This document shows, one piece after another, positions 1 to 14,232 of a stretch of DNA of 61,723 bases. The notes beneath the pieces were generated by a model. It saw only the letters and a list, made by a program, of their open reading frames with translations. It searched no databases and was not told the DNA's origin. The first letter of the stretch is position 1; every line of letters starts with the position of its first letter. The stretch spans positions 1-61,723 of the forward strand of contig VHDF01000024.1 in assembly GCA_016871495.1 (NCBI GenBank), written 5' to 3'. This DNA is from Verrucomicrobiota bacterium. GTDB lineage: Bacteria; Verrucomicrobiota; Verrucomicrobiia; Limisphaerales; VHDF01. The position numbers were made by a program, and so were the translations under genes.

Positions 1-94
1 TCGCGTTGCGCTCCCGCAGAGCCCTATCCTTCGCGATGCGTCCGAGTTTTACTCAACCAAATCTTGAAATCCAAACCTCCAAAACCCTAAATCC

Positions 95-253
95 TCACAC
101 CCGGGGACGGGTCCGTTTGATTCGACCGCTGGCACCAATTGTCCTTATCTCGTTGGAGCTACGAAATCGATAGATTTGCGAGCTGCTGGGAATGCCGATC
201 GCAACGATGACACCGATCCCCAGGAGAGCACAGATGATCAGCCACTTTTGCAT
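95..253 (-). CDS. Small single-pass membrane protein (52 aa)
   Basis: The minus strand reads a 52-residue protein beginning MQKWLIICALLGIGVIVAIG, a hydrophobic segment of about 18 residues, followed by a polar tail rich in Arg and Ser that ends in RPRV. A good Shine-Dalgarno sequence (AGGTGA) lies six bases before the ATG, which is why I believe it is a gene despite its size. It is probably an inner-membrane protein with a short N-terminus and a basic cytoplasmic or periplasmic tail; I recognise no family. It lies 111 bases downstream of the 116-aa gene on the same strand and may share its transcript. Confidence 0.45.
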   Translation of the reverse strand: MQKWLIICALLGIGVIVAIGIPSSSQIYRFRSSNEIRTIGASGRIKRTRPRV

Positions 254-364
254 GATGTCACCTAACGCTCCAGATCAGTGACCCGGCGCCTGTGATCGTC
301 GACTGCAAACCGGAGCGTCATCGCCGGGTTCACTGCATCTGGCTGGTTCGGCTCCGTCATTTCT

Positions 365-715
365 TTACTTTCCGTGCCACGCTCCTTCGTCCTTCATGTA
401 TTGAACCCATGCCTCGTGATCGGCTCGCAGCATGGCATCAAGCGCCTCCTGTGTCTCCAGCCGTTTGAAGCAATAACAGGTCTTGCCCCGGATCCGCTTC
501 TTGCGCTCTAGGTCCAAAACCCATAGCAAGTCGCTCGGTTCCTCTTCCTCGACCAAGTACTTGTACCGTCGCCAACATTTCGCGACGGGGAACAACTTGA
601 ATGAGCGGAGTGGATGGGTCGGTTGGAGTTCGCGGTTAAAGAACTCGATAACGTCATCTACACACTCCAGAGGAATCATTTCCCAGGCGTCGTTGTATGT
701 GATCTTGGGCTGCAT
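365..715 (-). CDS. Hypothetical protein (116 aa)
   Basis: This is a soluble-looking protein with no signal peptide or membrane segment and a balanced charged composition. Notable stretches are an acidic run (VEEEEPSD) near residue 55 and a basic stretch (DLERKKRIRGK) after it. Codon use and the smooth amino-acid composition suggest a real gene, and the opposite-strand reading over the same bases looks like a shadow. I do not recognise the family. It sits at the edge of a region with an integrase remnant and a MITE-like repeat, so it may be accessory. The ATG has only a weak ribosome site (GTGAG). Confidence 0.55.
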   Translation of the reverse strand: MQPKITYNDAWEMIPLECVDDVIEFFNRELQPTHPLRSFKLFPVAKCWRRYKYLVEEEEPSDLLWVLDLERKKRIRGKTCYCFKRLETQEALDAMLRADHEAWVQYMKDEGAWHGK

Positions 716-848
716 ATCTCACGGTGCGTGCTCTACACCGAACAGTGAGTGGGCTGCCGAAATAGCGCCTTTAAAGACGGCACGGTGATAGAATGAACTT
801 GCGTTTGTTGTTGTCGATCAAATACTTGGGCGCACAAGGAGGTCAACT

Positions 849-1112
849 ATGGAACCGGCAAAGGCTGAACTGCGCACAGGGGTCTCGTTCATCCCGAATC
901 TCAAATCCAAACTGCTCGACCAAGTCCGGGAGGTCATCCGGCTGAAGCATTACTCGCTGCGGACGGAAGAAGCGTACGTCAGTTGGATCACGTTCCCGCG
1001 AGGAAAACATGATGGATCAGTCCTCAGGGTCCTCGACCTACCCGAGCGTCATTCCAACGTGCCAGAATCGTACCAAACCTTTGCACATTTGGGGCTTTTG
1101 GGGGGGTACTAA
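849..1112 (+). pseudogene. Remnant of an integron/phage-type tyrosine integrase (N-terminal domain only)
   Basis: The first ~47 residues match the N-terminal SAM-like DNA-binding domain of integron-type tyrosine recombinases: KLLDQVREVIRLKHYSLRTE followed by EAYVSWI, the usual start of the core-binding region. After codon ~47 (about base 990) similarity stops, and the remaining ~40 residues look random before the stop. No catalytic domain with the R...HxxR...Y residues follows in any frame. The start is convincing because a near-perfect Shine-Dalgarno (AAGGAGG) precedes the ATG, so expression signals survive although the gene is cut down from a usual ~320-470 aa. It is a relic of an integron or mobile element, not an active enzyme. 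Confidence 0.6.
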
Positions 1113-1509
1113 ACCTCGGAAAAGCCGGGTGTCGGATGTAAGTCGTTGGAATTAGGGGTTTGTGACTTTATATGGGGTGTTCAGACCTCCTGCACTTTCT
1201 CGTTAGAAACTTCGCGCAATCCACTGAGATGCGCCCTCGACACAAAGCGTCATCCATCTGCGCCGCGCGGGGTCCATGAGAATTCCCAACGCGTAGTCCG
1301 CATATTTCATGCACGGGACGCCCGGTGAGGACACCGGGCCTACAAACACGGAGGCAGTCGCGATTGTAGGCCGTGTGCCCGCACGCGGCGTACTGTCGCG
1401 GATTCAAGCTCAGTATGAAATATCCGGGGTAGAGGCCGGGTCCCCCGACCCGGCGCTATGGTGGATGAGGTTTTGTATGGATTCGCGCTCTGCCGGCCGT
1501 CGATTCGGC
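1113..1509. other. Non-coding stretch between integrase remnant and ribE
   Basis: No convincing gene is present. The first part contains a 9-bp inverted repeat with the preceding segment (1051-1059 and 1144-1152, ATTCCAACG / CGTTGGAAT) and a loose direct repeat of GTACYAAACCT. The middle is a ~140-bp MITE-like element (1293-1432, listed separately). The last ~75 bases are featureless. The open frames here on both strands translate repeat sequence. Confidence 0.5.
1293..1432 (+). repeat. MITE-like dispersed repeat, copy A
   Basis: This ~140-bp element recurs in inverted orientation at 41920-42057 with roughly 85-90% identity by eye. Its ends are imperfect inverted repeats: TAGTCCGCATATTTCAT at the left, and at the right the complement of TACCCCGGATATTTCAT. 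Inside are two strong hairpins, CCCGGTG-AGGA-CACCGGG and an arm pair around GCGTGC/GCACGC. There is no coding capacity beyond spurious frames. Terminal inverted repeats plus internal hairpins fit a non-autonomous transposable element or a large REP/BIME unit. Confidence 0.65.
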
Positions 1510-2160
1510 TCAATGCTTCCGACGGCGAGGCATTGGGCGTGAACGTGAATGAGCGGCGAGATATCGCTCCACCATGGTGGACACGAGTTTGGCGGTGGCG
1601 TCGAATTCCAGGTTAACCACGTCGCCCACTCGACGGTCCGAAAGTTGGGTCACCGTACGCGTGTGCGGGATGATCCAGACTCCGAAGGAACCGCGTTGGA
1701 CATCCGCGACGGTCAGGCTGATGCCATCCACTGCGACACACCCTTTGGGAACCAGGAAGGGCATGTGATGCTTGGGAACTGCGATTTCCAGGCGGTAGTC
1801 TTTTCCGTGCGGTTCCCATCGAGTGATGACGCCAGGCCCGTCGATATGGCCGTTGACCCAATGTCCGCCCAAGCGATCGCCGGCCAATAAGGCCGGCTCA
1901 AGATTCACCCGCTGACCGGGTGCCAAGTGTTGAAAGTTGGTCAGCCGCCACGTTTCCTGAAGCAGATCGAAGCGAATCCGGACCGCCTTTCGAACCCGTT
2001 GGACGGAGACGGCGGTAAGGCAGCAGCCATTGACGGCGATGCTATCGCCGACGCGAGTTTTGGCGAATGAGGCCGGGCTGTGGATTTCGAGTGAGGCGCC
2101 CGAGGCCGATCCCTGGACTTGGTGGATAATGCCGGTCGCTTGGATGAGTCCGGTGAACAT
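1510..2160 (-). CDS. ribE: Riboflavin synthase, alpha subunit
   Basis: This enzyme catalyses dismutation of two 6,7-dimethyl-8-ribityllumazine molecules into riboflavin and a pyrimidinedione, the last step of riboflavin synthesis. The N-terminus MFTGLIQATGII is the family hallmark (MFTGIIE). Two lumazine-binding barrels are visible: residues ~1-95, with VGDSIAVNGCCLTAV, and ~96-195, with KGCVAVDGISLTVADV. At 216 aa it has the usual length. It starts nine bases after the ribD stop and is the last gene of a nusB-PHP-ftsY-ribD-ribE run. The C-terminal tail is Arg-rich (SRSRPMPRRRKH), which is unusual but harmless. The lumazine synthase (ribH) and ribBA genes are not in the window. Confidence 0.95.
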   Translation of the reverse strand: MFTGLIQATGIIHQVQGSASGASLEIHSPASFAKTRVGDSIAVNGCCLTAVSVQRVRKAVRIRFDLLQETWRLTNFQHLAPGQRVNLEPALLAGDRLGGHWVNGHIDGPGVITRWEPHGKDYRLEIAVPKHHMPFLVPKGCVAVDGISLTVADVQRGSFGVWIIPHTRTVTQLSDRRVGDVVNLEFDATAKLVSTMVERYLAAHSRSRPMPRRRKH

Positions 2161-2169
2161 ACGAGAGCG

Positions 2170-3330
2170 TCAATTCGATTGCCTTTGGCAAGCCGCTTGA
2201 TGGGCGCGAAAACCGGCCCGGGTCAGGGCGGTCATGCGCCAATCGGGTCCGAGGCGCCGCCATTGCACCCGGTGGAGTGCGACGGCTTCCGAACGCCGGG
2301 TCGCCCCGTCGCCCGCGACGGCCCGGCGAGAGAGGTTTCCACCGAGAATGGCGGTGGCATAGTAAAAAGCCACGCGGTGGGCCAGCCCCGGCAGCAGGAA
2401 GGCGGCTTGGACTTCCCCTCCGCCTTCCACCAGGATTTGCATGATTTGCTGCGCGCCGGCGCGCTGGAGGAATCGATCCACATCCACGCGGCCCTCCTTT
2501 TCCGGCAGCACCCACACTTGCGCTCGTTTTTCGAGCCGCGCGATTCGCCGGGGATCCGCGGTCTCGCCCACGACGATGGTGGTGGAACCGGGAGTTCCGG
2601 GCACAAGAATCCGCGCCTCGAGAGGGATGCGGGCATGGGTATCCAAAATGAACCGGCGCCATGTTCGCCGCTTCCAGTCCGGACCTTTTCCGCGCAGGGA
2701 AAGTTCGGGGTCATCTCGTCTTACCGTTTCGACGCCGGCCACGAGAGCGTCGGAGGCCCATCGTAAACGCATGCCGTCCGCGCGGGCTGCGGCGGAGGTG
2801 ATCCACTTCGAGTCTCCTTCCCGAGTGGCGATTTTTCCATCGAGCGTCATGGCGGCCTTGACTACGACCCACGGTCGGCGGCGCGCGATGTGGTGGTTGA
2901 ATGCCTCATTGAGTTCGAGGCAGGGGAGCGTGAGAATTCCGGTTTGAACCTCGATTCCTTTCCGGGCCAGGAATCGAAGCCCGGCGCCGCGATGGGAGGG
3001 GTTGGGATCGATGGCGCCCACGATGACTCTCCGCACGCCCGAGTGGAGGATCGCCTCGACGCAGGGCGGGGTGCGTCCGTGCGTGGAGCAGGGCTCGAGT
3101 GTGACGTAGAGGTCGGCTCCGGAGACGGAGTGGCCTCGATCCTGAGCGTTTTGCAGGGCGGCGATCTCGGCGTGGGCTGTGCCCGCGCGGCGATGCCAGC
3201 CGCGTCCCAGGCAGCGTCCTTGGCGGACGAGCACGGCGCCCACGGCGGGATTGGGCGAGGTGCGGCCCAGGCCTTGGCGGGCGAGACTCAAGGCTTCGCG
3301 CATCCAGTATTCGTCGTTGGAGGCGGCCAC
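2170..3330 (-). CDS. ribD: Bifunctional diaminohydroxyphosphoribosylaminopyrimidine deaminase / 5-amino-6-(5-phosphoribosylamino)uracil reductase
   Basis: RibD carries out the second and third steps of riboflavin synthesis. The N-terminal deaminase domain shows the zinc motifs HAEIAAL and LEPCSTHGRTPPC. The C-terminal NADPH-dependent reductase shows RPWVVVKAAMTLDGKIA, DSKWITS and VEGGGEVQAAFL. The frame is open upstream into ftsY, so I place the start at a GTG (3330) giving VAASNDEYWMREALSLARQ; ATG 3303 is the alternative. The length of 386 aa is normal for the family. It lies 25 bases after ftsY and nine before ribE, so it is almost certainly cotranscribed with both. Confidence 0.93.
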   Translation of the reverse strand: MAASNDEYWMREALSLARQGLGRTSPNPAVGAVLVRQGRCLGRGWHRRAGTAHAEIAALQNAQDRGHSVSGADLYVTLEPCSTHGRTPPCVEAILHSGVRRVIVGAIDPNPSHRGAGLRFLARKGIEVQTGILTLPCLELNEAFNHHIARRRPWVVVKAAMTLDGKIATREGDSKWITSAAARADGMRLRWASDALVAGVETVRRDDPELSLRGKGPDWKRRTWRRFILDTHARIPLEARILVPGTPGSTTIVVGETADPRRIARLEKRAQVWVLPEKEGRVDVDRFLQRAGAQQIMQILVEGGGEVQAAFLLPGLAHRVAFYYATAILGGNLSRRAVAGDGATRRSEAVALHRVQWRRLGPDWRMTALTRAGFRAHQAACQRQSN

Positions 3331-3355
3331 GGGCGCGGGGGATGACGGGGTTGTT

Positions 3356-4273
3356 TCAGCTTTTCTCGGTGAACAAGGCTTCCGCGAACGCTTTGGGTTC
3401 GAATGGCTGCAAGTCATCGGCTTGCTCGCCGACGCCGATGAATTTGACGGGAAGCCCCAGTTCACGCTGGATGGCGACCACCACGCCACCCTTGCTGGTG
3501 CCATCGAGTTTGGTGATGACCAATCCTGTCAGTTGGACGGCCTTATGGAATTCGCGAGCCTGGTTGATGGCGTTCATGCCGGTCGTGGCGTCCAGCACGA
3601 GCAGCACTTCATGGGGAGCGCCGGCCAGTTTTTTGCCCATGACACGATGCACCTTTTGCAGCTCGAGCATCAGGTTGTGTTTGGTGTGAAGGCGTCCGGC
3701 GGTGTCGACGAAAAGATAGCGTGCCTGTTTCGCGAGTGCGGCGGAGACGGCATCATGCGCGACGGAGGCGGCGTCCGAACCATACTCTCCGGCCACCACG
3801 GGAACATTGAGGCGGGTTCCCCAGAGTTTGAGCTGCTCGATGGCGGCGGCGCGGAAGGTGTCGCAGGCCGCCAGCATCGTGGCGTCGCCGCGGGAGTTCG
3901 CCAAGCGGGCCAGTTTGGCCGAGGTGGTGGTTTTTCCGGTGCCATTGACGCCGACGATGGAAACGACGGTGAGCGATTTCGGATCGTGTTTGAGGGGCGA
4001 AGCACCTGCGGATAGGGAGGTTTCGACCTCGCGGCAAGCGAGTCCAAACACGTCCACGCCGTCCTTTCCCTGGGTTTCGTAGGCTTTCCGGACGGCTTGG
4101 ATGATTTGCTGGGTCATCGCCAGACCGAGGTCCGCCCCGAGCAGTGCGGCTTCGAGTTCTTCGACGGAAGTGCCGGTCAGCCGTGGAGAGCGGGTGATGA
4201 TCCGCTTGATTTCGTGGACGAGCTTATTGTGGGTCTTTTGCAGACCCGCTTTGATCTTGTCGAAAAAACCCAT
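3356..4273 (-). CDS. ftsY: Signal recognition particle receptor FtsY
   Basis: FtsY is the SRP receptor GTPase that docks ribosome-SRP complexes at the membrane for co-translational insertion. The sequence starts MGFFDKIKAGLQKTHNKLV, an N-domain helix bundle directly, with almost no acidic A-domain, as in many short bacterial FtsY proteins. G-domain motifs are intact: GVNGTGKTTTSAKLA (G1), DTFRAAAIEQL, DTAGRLHTKHNLM (G3), TKLDGTSKGG (G4) and GVGEQADDLQPF (G5). I chose the ATG at 4273; an in-frame TTG two codons upstream is less likely. It is 9-10 bases downstream of the PHP gene and shares its operon with riboflavin and nusB genes. Confidence 0.95.
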   Translation of the reverse strand: MGFFDKIKAGLQKTHNKLVHEIKRIITRSPRLTGTSVEELEAALLGADLGLAMTQQIIQAVRKAYETQGKDGVDVFGLACREVETSLSAGASPLKHDPKSLTVVSIVGVNGTGKTTTSAKLARLANSRGDATMLAACDTFRAAAIEQLKLWGTRLNVPVVAGEYGSDAASVAHDAVSAALAKQARYLFVDTAGRLHTKHNLMLELQKVHRVMGKKLAGAPHEVLLVLDATTGMNAINQAREFHKAVQLTGLVITKLDGTSKGGVVVAIQRELGLPVKFIGVGEQADDLQPFEPKAFAEALFTEKS

Positions 4274-4282
4274 GGGCAAAGT

Positions 4283-5182
4283 TCAGTTTGGATGCGGTGT
4301 GATGGCGGGCGTGGCGGCGGACGGCAGGAGGCGTTGGCGGAAAATGTCGAACAAGTTCCATTCCAATTTCACGCCTCCGATCAGAGGAGCGCCTTTGGTG
4401 AAGCCGTGGCAGTCGGAGCCTCCCGTGACCAGCAGTTGGTGGCGATCCGCCAGTTCGCGATAGTAAATCGCGGCGCTGGGGGAATGTTTGGAATGGTAGC
4501 ATTCGAGGCCGTCGAGCCCGGCTTCGCACAGGGATGGAATCGCGTCGTCGAGGCGATAGAGCCCTGGATGCGCGAGCACGGCCAGCCCTCCCGCGCGATG
4601 AATCAGGGTCATGGCCTCGGCGGAAGCAATCCGCCACTTCGGAGCCCAGCCGGGGCGTCCCTTTTTCAGGAAGCGTTCAAAGGCTTCGTCCAAGCTGGTG
4701 CAATGGCCTGAATCGACCAGGGCTTGTCCGATATGGGGCCGGCCGGGCGATTCGAGATGTGCCAGAGCCTCGACCGAGTCCGCAGGAATATCGACCCCGC
4801 GCTCCAGGAGCCGGCGGGCCATTTCACGGATGCGGTCGTGCCTCGCCTCGCGGCAACACGCCAGGAATGCGGCCAGGGCCGGTTGCTCGGGATCGAGTCC
4901 GTAACCCAGCACATGCAGCTCCCGTCCTTCATGATCCACGGTCAATTCGCATGCGGGAATGAAGTCGAGTCCGTGTTCGATGGAAGCGGCACGGGCACGT
5001 GGACATCCGGCCATGGTGTCGTGGTCGGAAAGGGCGATGGCGGAGAGTCCGCGTTCCGCGGCGGTGCGGACCAGTTCCTCCGGGGTGAAGGTGCCGTCCG
5101 AAAAGCAGGTGTGCAGGTGGAGGTCGGCGAACATGGCGGAGGCCGGCGTGGCGTGAGGGCCGGCGGAAGTGGGCGCGCTCAC
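4283..5182 (-). CDS. PHP-domain phosphoesterase (RNase AM / nucleoside 3',5'-bisphosphate phosphatase-like)
   Basis: This is a member of the polymerase-and-histidinol-phosphatase family. The metal-binding motifs are visible: ADLHLHTCFSDGTF near the N-terminus, ALSDHDTMAG, then HPGLY and a C-terminal GGSDCHGF. This arrangement matches the YciV/TrpH group, which hydrolyses nucleoside 3',5'-bisphosphates and trims 5' ends of small RNAs, though substrate cannot be assigned from sequence. The start ATG overlaps the nusB stop by four bases (ATGA); an internal ATG at 5134, directly before FADLHLHT, is an alternative start. It is cytoplasmic and lies between nusB and ftsY. Confidence 0.85.
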   Translation of the reverse strand: MSAPTSAGPHATPASAMFADLHLHTCFSDGTFTPEELVRTAAERGLSAIALSDHDTMAGCPRARAASIEHGLDFIPACELTVDHEGRELHVLGYGLDPEQPALAAFLACCREARHDRIREMARRLLERGVDIPADSVEALAHLESPGRPHIGQALVDSGHCTSLDEAFERFLKKGRPGWAPKWRIASAEAMTLIHRAGGLAVLAHPGLYRLDDAIPSLCEAGLDGLECYHSKHSPSAAIYYRELADRHQLLVTGGSDCHGFTKGAPLIGGVKLEWNLFDIFRQRLLPSAATPAITPHPN

Positions 5183-5679
5183 TTGCCGTCTCGGGCGGGA
5201 CGCAAGACCTCGCTCTTGAATTTATCGAGGATGCCGTTGACGAAGCGTCCGCTTTCCTGGGTGGAAAATCTCTTGGCGATGTCCACCGCTTCATTGATGC
5301 TGACGATGGGAGGGATATCCTCCCGATGCATCATTTCGAACATGGCGAGGCGGAGGATATTGCGGTCCACCACGGCCATGCGGTTGAGGTCCCAGTTTTT
5401 GGCCAGTCTTTTGATCGCTTCATCGAGGTCCTGGCGGTGCAGGAGCACGCCGCGAATCAAGGGTTCGGCGAAAAGGCGGACGGAAGTTTCTTCGGCGCTG
5501 GGAGGGGGTGCGGAGGGTTTTTCGCCCCATCGGGCCGAGGCCTTTTCCTCGGCGATGGCGGAAGCGCTCTGCGATTCCCAGAACTGGGTGAGCGCGGCGC
5601 CGACGTCCTCAGTCGGGTTCACATCGAATTGGAATAGAAATTGGACAGCGCGCTCGCGCGCTTCTCGCCGCATGCCCAT
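5179..5679 (-). CDS. nusB: Transcription antitermination factor NusB
   Basis: NusB binds boxA RNA with NusE (S10) in rRNA antitermination. The start at 5679 gives MGMRREARERAVQFLFQFD, the typical N-terminal helix; the longer open frame upstream has no family similarity and would run into the divergent aminopeptidase gene. Internal features include a ~35-residue insert rich in Ala, Ser and Pro (around EKASARWGEKPSAPPPSAEE) compared with standard NusB, then RNILRLAMFEM and PIVSINEAVDIAKRFST, which are strongly conserved. It is the first gene of the minus-strand run ending in ribE, consistent with the frequent nusB-rib linkage in bacteria. Confidence 0.9.
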   Translation of the reverse strand: MGMRREARERAVQFLFQFDVNPTEDVGAALTQFWESQSASAIAEEKASARWGEKPSAPPPSAEETSVRLFAEPLIRGVLLHRQDLDEAIKRLAKNWDLNRMAVVDRNILRLAMFEMMHREDIPPIVSINEAVDIAKRFSTQESGRFVNGILDKFKSEVLRPARDGK

Positions 5680-5757
5680 AAGTAAAAGTCTGACGGCGCG
5701 CTTCCCGGTCGTCCAACAAATTTCTCCCTTCCTGCCGGCAGCCCGTCCATTTCTGAA

Positions 5758-5794
5758 GTGACAACCTGAGGCGGCGCACGGACAATCTGCCGCC
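5758..5794 (+). promoter_or_regulatory. Possible sigma-70-type promoter giving a leaderless aminopeptidase mRNA
   Basis: GTGACA (5758-5763), a 17-base spacer and GACAAT (5781-5786) resemble the -35/-10 consensus with optimal spacing. The -10 box ends only eight bases before the ATG at 5795, so transcription would begin at or next to the start codon. No Shine-Dalgarno sequence is present before that ATG, which fits a leaderless message. Inference from sequence only. Confidence 0.35.
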
Positions 5795-6904
5795 ATGACC
5801 GATCCGCGTTATCGTGTGCTGGCCGACTTGCTCACGCGTTACTCCGTCGAACTCACACCCGAAGACCGCATTTTGCTGGATCTTTCCGATGTGCCCGACG
5901 AATTCGCGGTGGAGTTGGTGCGGTCCGTCCGGGCCCTCGGCGCGATACCGCTGGTCGAAATCCGGCGTCCGCGTGTCACGCGCGAGTTGCTCCTGGGCAT
6001 GGAACCGCCGCAGGCCGCGTTGCTGCGGGACTTGGAAATGGGGCGCATGAAGCGCATGCAAGCTTACCTCGCGGTGCGCGGTTCGGCCAACGCCAGCGAG
6101 TCCGCTGATGTGCCCGCGGACAAGATGTCGCTCTACTCCAGGACCCTGCGTCCGGTCATGGACTACCGGATCAACAAGACCCGCTGGTGTGTGTTGCGCT
6201 GGCCGACGCCCAGCATGGCGCAGGCCGCGGGCATGAGCACGGAGACCTTCGAGGATTTCTACTTCCGCGTCTGCACCCTGAATTACCGCAAGATGGCGAG
6301 GGCGTCCGAGCCGTTGTCCGAGCGCATGGCGCGCGCGGATCGCGTGGAGTTGAAGGGGCCGGGCACGGACCTTCGATTCAGCATTCTGGGGATCGGGGCG
6401 CAGTCCTGCGTCGGATTGCGGAACATACCTGACGGCGAGGTCTTTTCGTGTCCGGTGAAGGATTCGGTGGAGGGGACGATTACCTTCAACACCCCCACGA
6501 TCTATTCGGGATCGCGCTTCGAGAAAGTGCGGCTGGTTTTCAAGAAGGGGAAGATCGTGGAGGCGTCGTCGAGCGACACGAAAAAGTTGAACGAGATTTT
6601 GGACACCGACGCGGGGGCGCGCTACATCGGTGAATTCTCGCTGGGGTTCAATCCGCACATTCTCACGCCCATGTGCGATATTTTGTTCGATGAGAAGATC
6701 GCGGGTTCGCTTCACTTCACGCCGGGACAGGCCTACGAGGTGTGCGACAACGGCAACCGGTCGGCGGTGCATTGGGACATGGTGCTGATTCAACGTCCGG
6801 AGTGGGGTGGGGGAGAAGTCTGGTTCGACGGGGAATTGATACGGAAGGACGGCTTGTTTGTGCCGAAAGATCTCAGGGCGTTGAATCCCGAGCGGCTGCG
6901 GTGA
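5795..6904 (+). CDS. Aminopeptidase, M29 (thermophilic metalloprotease) family
   Basis: This 369-aa protein matches the M29 aminopeptidase family (aminopeptidase II/T/S), cytosolic dizinc or dicobalt enzymes that remove N-terminal residues. The family motifs are visible: [19 protein letters not shown] with the first metal Glu, [14 protein letters not shown] with the second Glu, [12 protein letters not shown] with a metal His, and SAVHWDMV with His/Asp. Length is typical (~370-410). It diverges from nusB across a 115-bp gap and is followed 14 bases later by the ABC exporter genes, so it probably leads a four-gene operon ending in ligA. No signal peptide is present. Confidence 0.88.
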   Translation: MTDPRYRVLADLLTRYSVELTPEDRILLDLSDVPDEFAVELVRSVRALGAIPLVEIRRPRVTRELLLGMEPPQAALLRDLEMGRMKRMQAYLAVRGSANASESADVPADKMSLYSRTLRPVMDYRINKTRWCVLRWPTPSMAQAAGMSTETFEDFYFRVCTLNYRKMARASEPLSERMARADRVELKGPGTDLRFSILGIGAQSCVGLRNIPDGEVFSCPVKDSVEGTITFNTPTIYSGSRFEKVRLVFKKGKIVEASSSDTKKLNEILDTDAGARYIGEFSLGFNPHILTPMCDILFDEKIAGSLHFTPGQAYEVCDNGNRSAVHWDMVLIQRPEWGGGEVWFDGELIRKDGLFVPKDLRALNPERLR

Positions 6905-6917
6905 GTCGGATCTCCGC

Positions 6918-8703
6918 ATGACGGTGACCGCGAAGCCTAACGCTTCCCCCAAGGGAGCGCGCAGTCTGCTGGCCATCCTGTCGTTTCTGCGGGCTTACCC
7001 GGGCGCGGTGGCGTTGTCCATCGGCCTGCTGCTGGTCAACATCGCCATTGAGATGGTGTCGCCGCAAATCCTGGGTGACGCCATCACGCAGTTGGGCTGG
7101 CATATGGAATGGGGGGCGGCCTTCGATCCGATGGTGTTTGTCTGGCTGTTTGGGTCTTTAGTCCTGGTCCGGTCCGGGAACGGGTGGTTGCTGGGCCCCG
7201 TTCGGAACCGGCTGGTGCAGCGGACGCTGGGGGACATTCGAGCGGCCATTTTCGACGCGGTCCAACGGCAAAGCTTCGCTTTTCATGACCGTTCGAACAC
7301 GGGGGAGCTGGTGTCGCGATCGACCACGGATGTGTCGCGACTGCAGGATTTCCTTTTCGCCACTCTGTTTTTGAGCGTGGACATTCTGGTGGCGCTGGTG
7401 GTGATCACGGTTTTGATCTTTCAGGCCAGCCTGACGCTCGGATGGGTTGCGTTGGGAACCCTGGCGCCGACCGTGGGGCTGATGGCCGTGTTTGCGGCGC
7501 GATTGCAACCCAAGTGGCGCGAAGTCCATGATCTCCACTCGGCCATGACCACGGTGGTGCAGGAGAACGTCGCGGGCGTGCGGGTGGTGAGGGCTTTCGC
7601 GGGTGAACCTCGGGAGGTCGGAAAATTTCAGATCCATCGCGATCGATTTCTCAAGACCTTGTTGGACACCGTGAACGCGTGGGCGATTCGCGTGCCGATG
7701 GCGCAGTTCATTTTTGGATTGAGCGTGCCGCTGGCGCTGGCGCTCGGGGGCCGCCAGGTCATTCGAGGGGAGCTGGCGTTGGGCGAGCTGGCGGCGGTGG
7801 TGCTTTATCTGATGGCTCTCGGCCATCGCATGGGTGCGATCGGCCAGTTCACCAGCATCGTGCAGAACGCCAGCGCGAGCGCGGAACGGATCCTGGAAAT
7901 CCTGGACGAGCCCCACTTGTTGAAGGGGAGCGGGCGCGAACCTGCTGACGTGGACGGGAGCATTCGATTCGAAAACGTGACGTTTGGTTATCCTGGCTCC
8001 GCCCCGGCTTTGGACAATGTCAGCTTTGCAGTGCCGTCGGGCATGACGGTGGCGCTGGTGGGCCCCACGGGGGCGGGGAAATCGACCCTGGCGCAATTGA
8101 TTCCGCGCTTTCGCGATCCCGGTGACGGCCGGGTGATCCTGGGCGGGGTGGATGCCCGGGACTGGCCTTTGCAGGCGTTGCGCCGGCAGATCGGCGTGGT
8201 GTTTCAGGAAACGTTTCTGTTCAGCGCTCGCGTTTGGGAGAACATTGCCCTGGGCCGTCCCGAGGCAAGTCGCGAGGAGATCGAGGCGGCCGCCCGCGCC
8301 GCGCAGGCGGATGAATTCATCCGGGGGCTCGAGCATGGTTATGAAACGATGATCGGGGAGCGCGGGGTTAATTTGAGTGGCGGGCAGAAGCAGCGCATCG
8401 CGTTGGCGCGGGCCTTGTTGATGAATCCGCGCATCTTGATTCTGGATGATGCGACGGCGAGCGTGGATCCCGCGACCGAGCACGCGATCCAGACCGCGCT
8501 GGCAGCATGGCGGAAGGACCGCACCTGCCTGATGATTGCGCACCGGCTGTCCGCCTTGAAAGCGGCGCGTCACATTCTGGTGTTAGACCGCGGCAAGCTT
8601 GTCGATCAGGGCGGCCACGAGGATTTGGTGGAACGGTGCGCGTTTTATCGGGACCTGGTGAAACATCAATCCCGGGTGGATGCGGAGAGCTCCCCTTCAT
8701 CCC

Positions 8704-8711
<8 letters not shown>
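6918..8711 (+). CDS. ABC exporter half-transporter, subunit with degenerate catalytic site
   Basis: This is a half-size ABC exporter with six predicted membrane helices (residues ~25-320) and a C-terminal nucleotide-binding domain (~345-580). Visible motifs are Walker A GPTGAGKS (~381), signature LSGGQ, Walker B ILILDDATAS and the switch IAHRLS. The catalytic glutamate after Walker B is replaced by aspartate (DDATAS rather than DEATS), while the signature is canonical. Its stop lies inside the start of the next ABC gene (8-base overlap), and the partner has the complementary pattern, so the two form an asymmetric heterodimer of the TM287/288 or TmrAB type. Substrate (lipid, peptide or drug) cannot be told from sequence. 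Confidence 0.92.
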
Positions 8712-14211
<5,500 letters not shown>

Positions 14212-14232
14212 AGTGAGTCGGAACGCGTCGAT

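Noticed and set aside
1051-1152. An attC-like site (ATTCCAACG ... CGTTGGAAT) after the integrase remnant.
   Set aside because: The ends do not meet RYYYAAC/GTTRRRY, and the interior does not fold as an imperfect palindrome.
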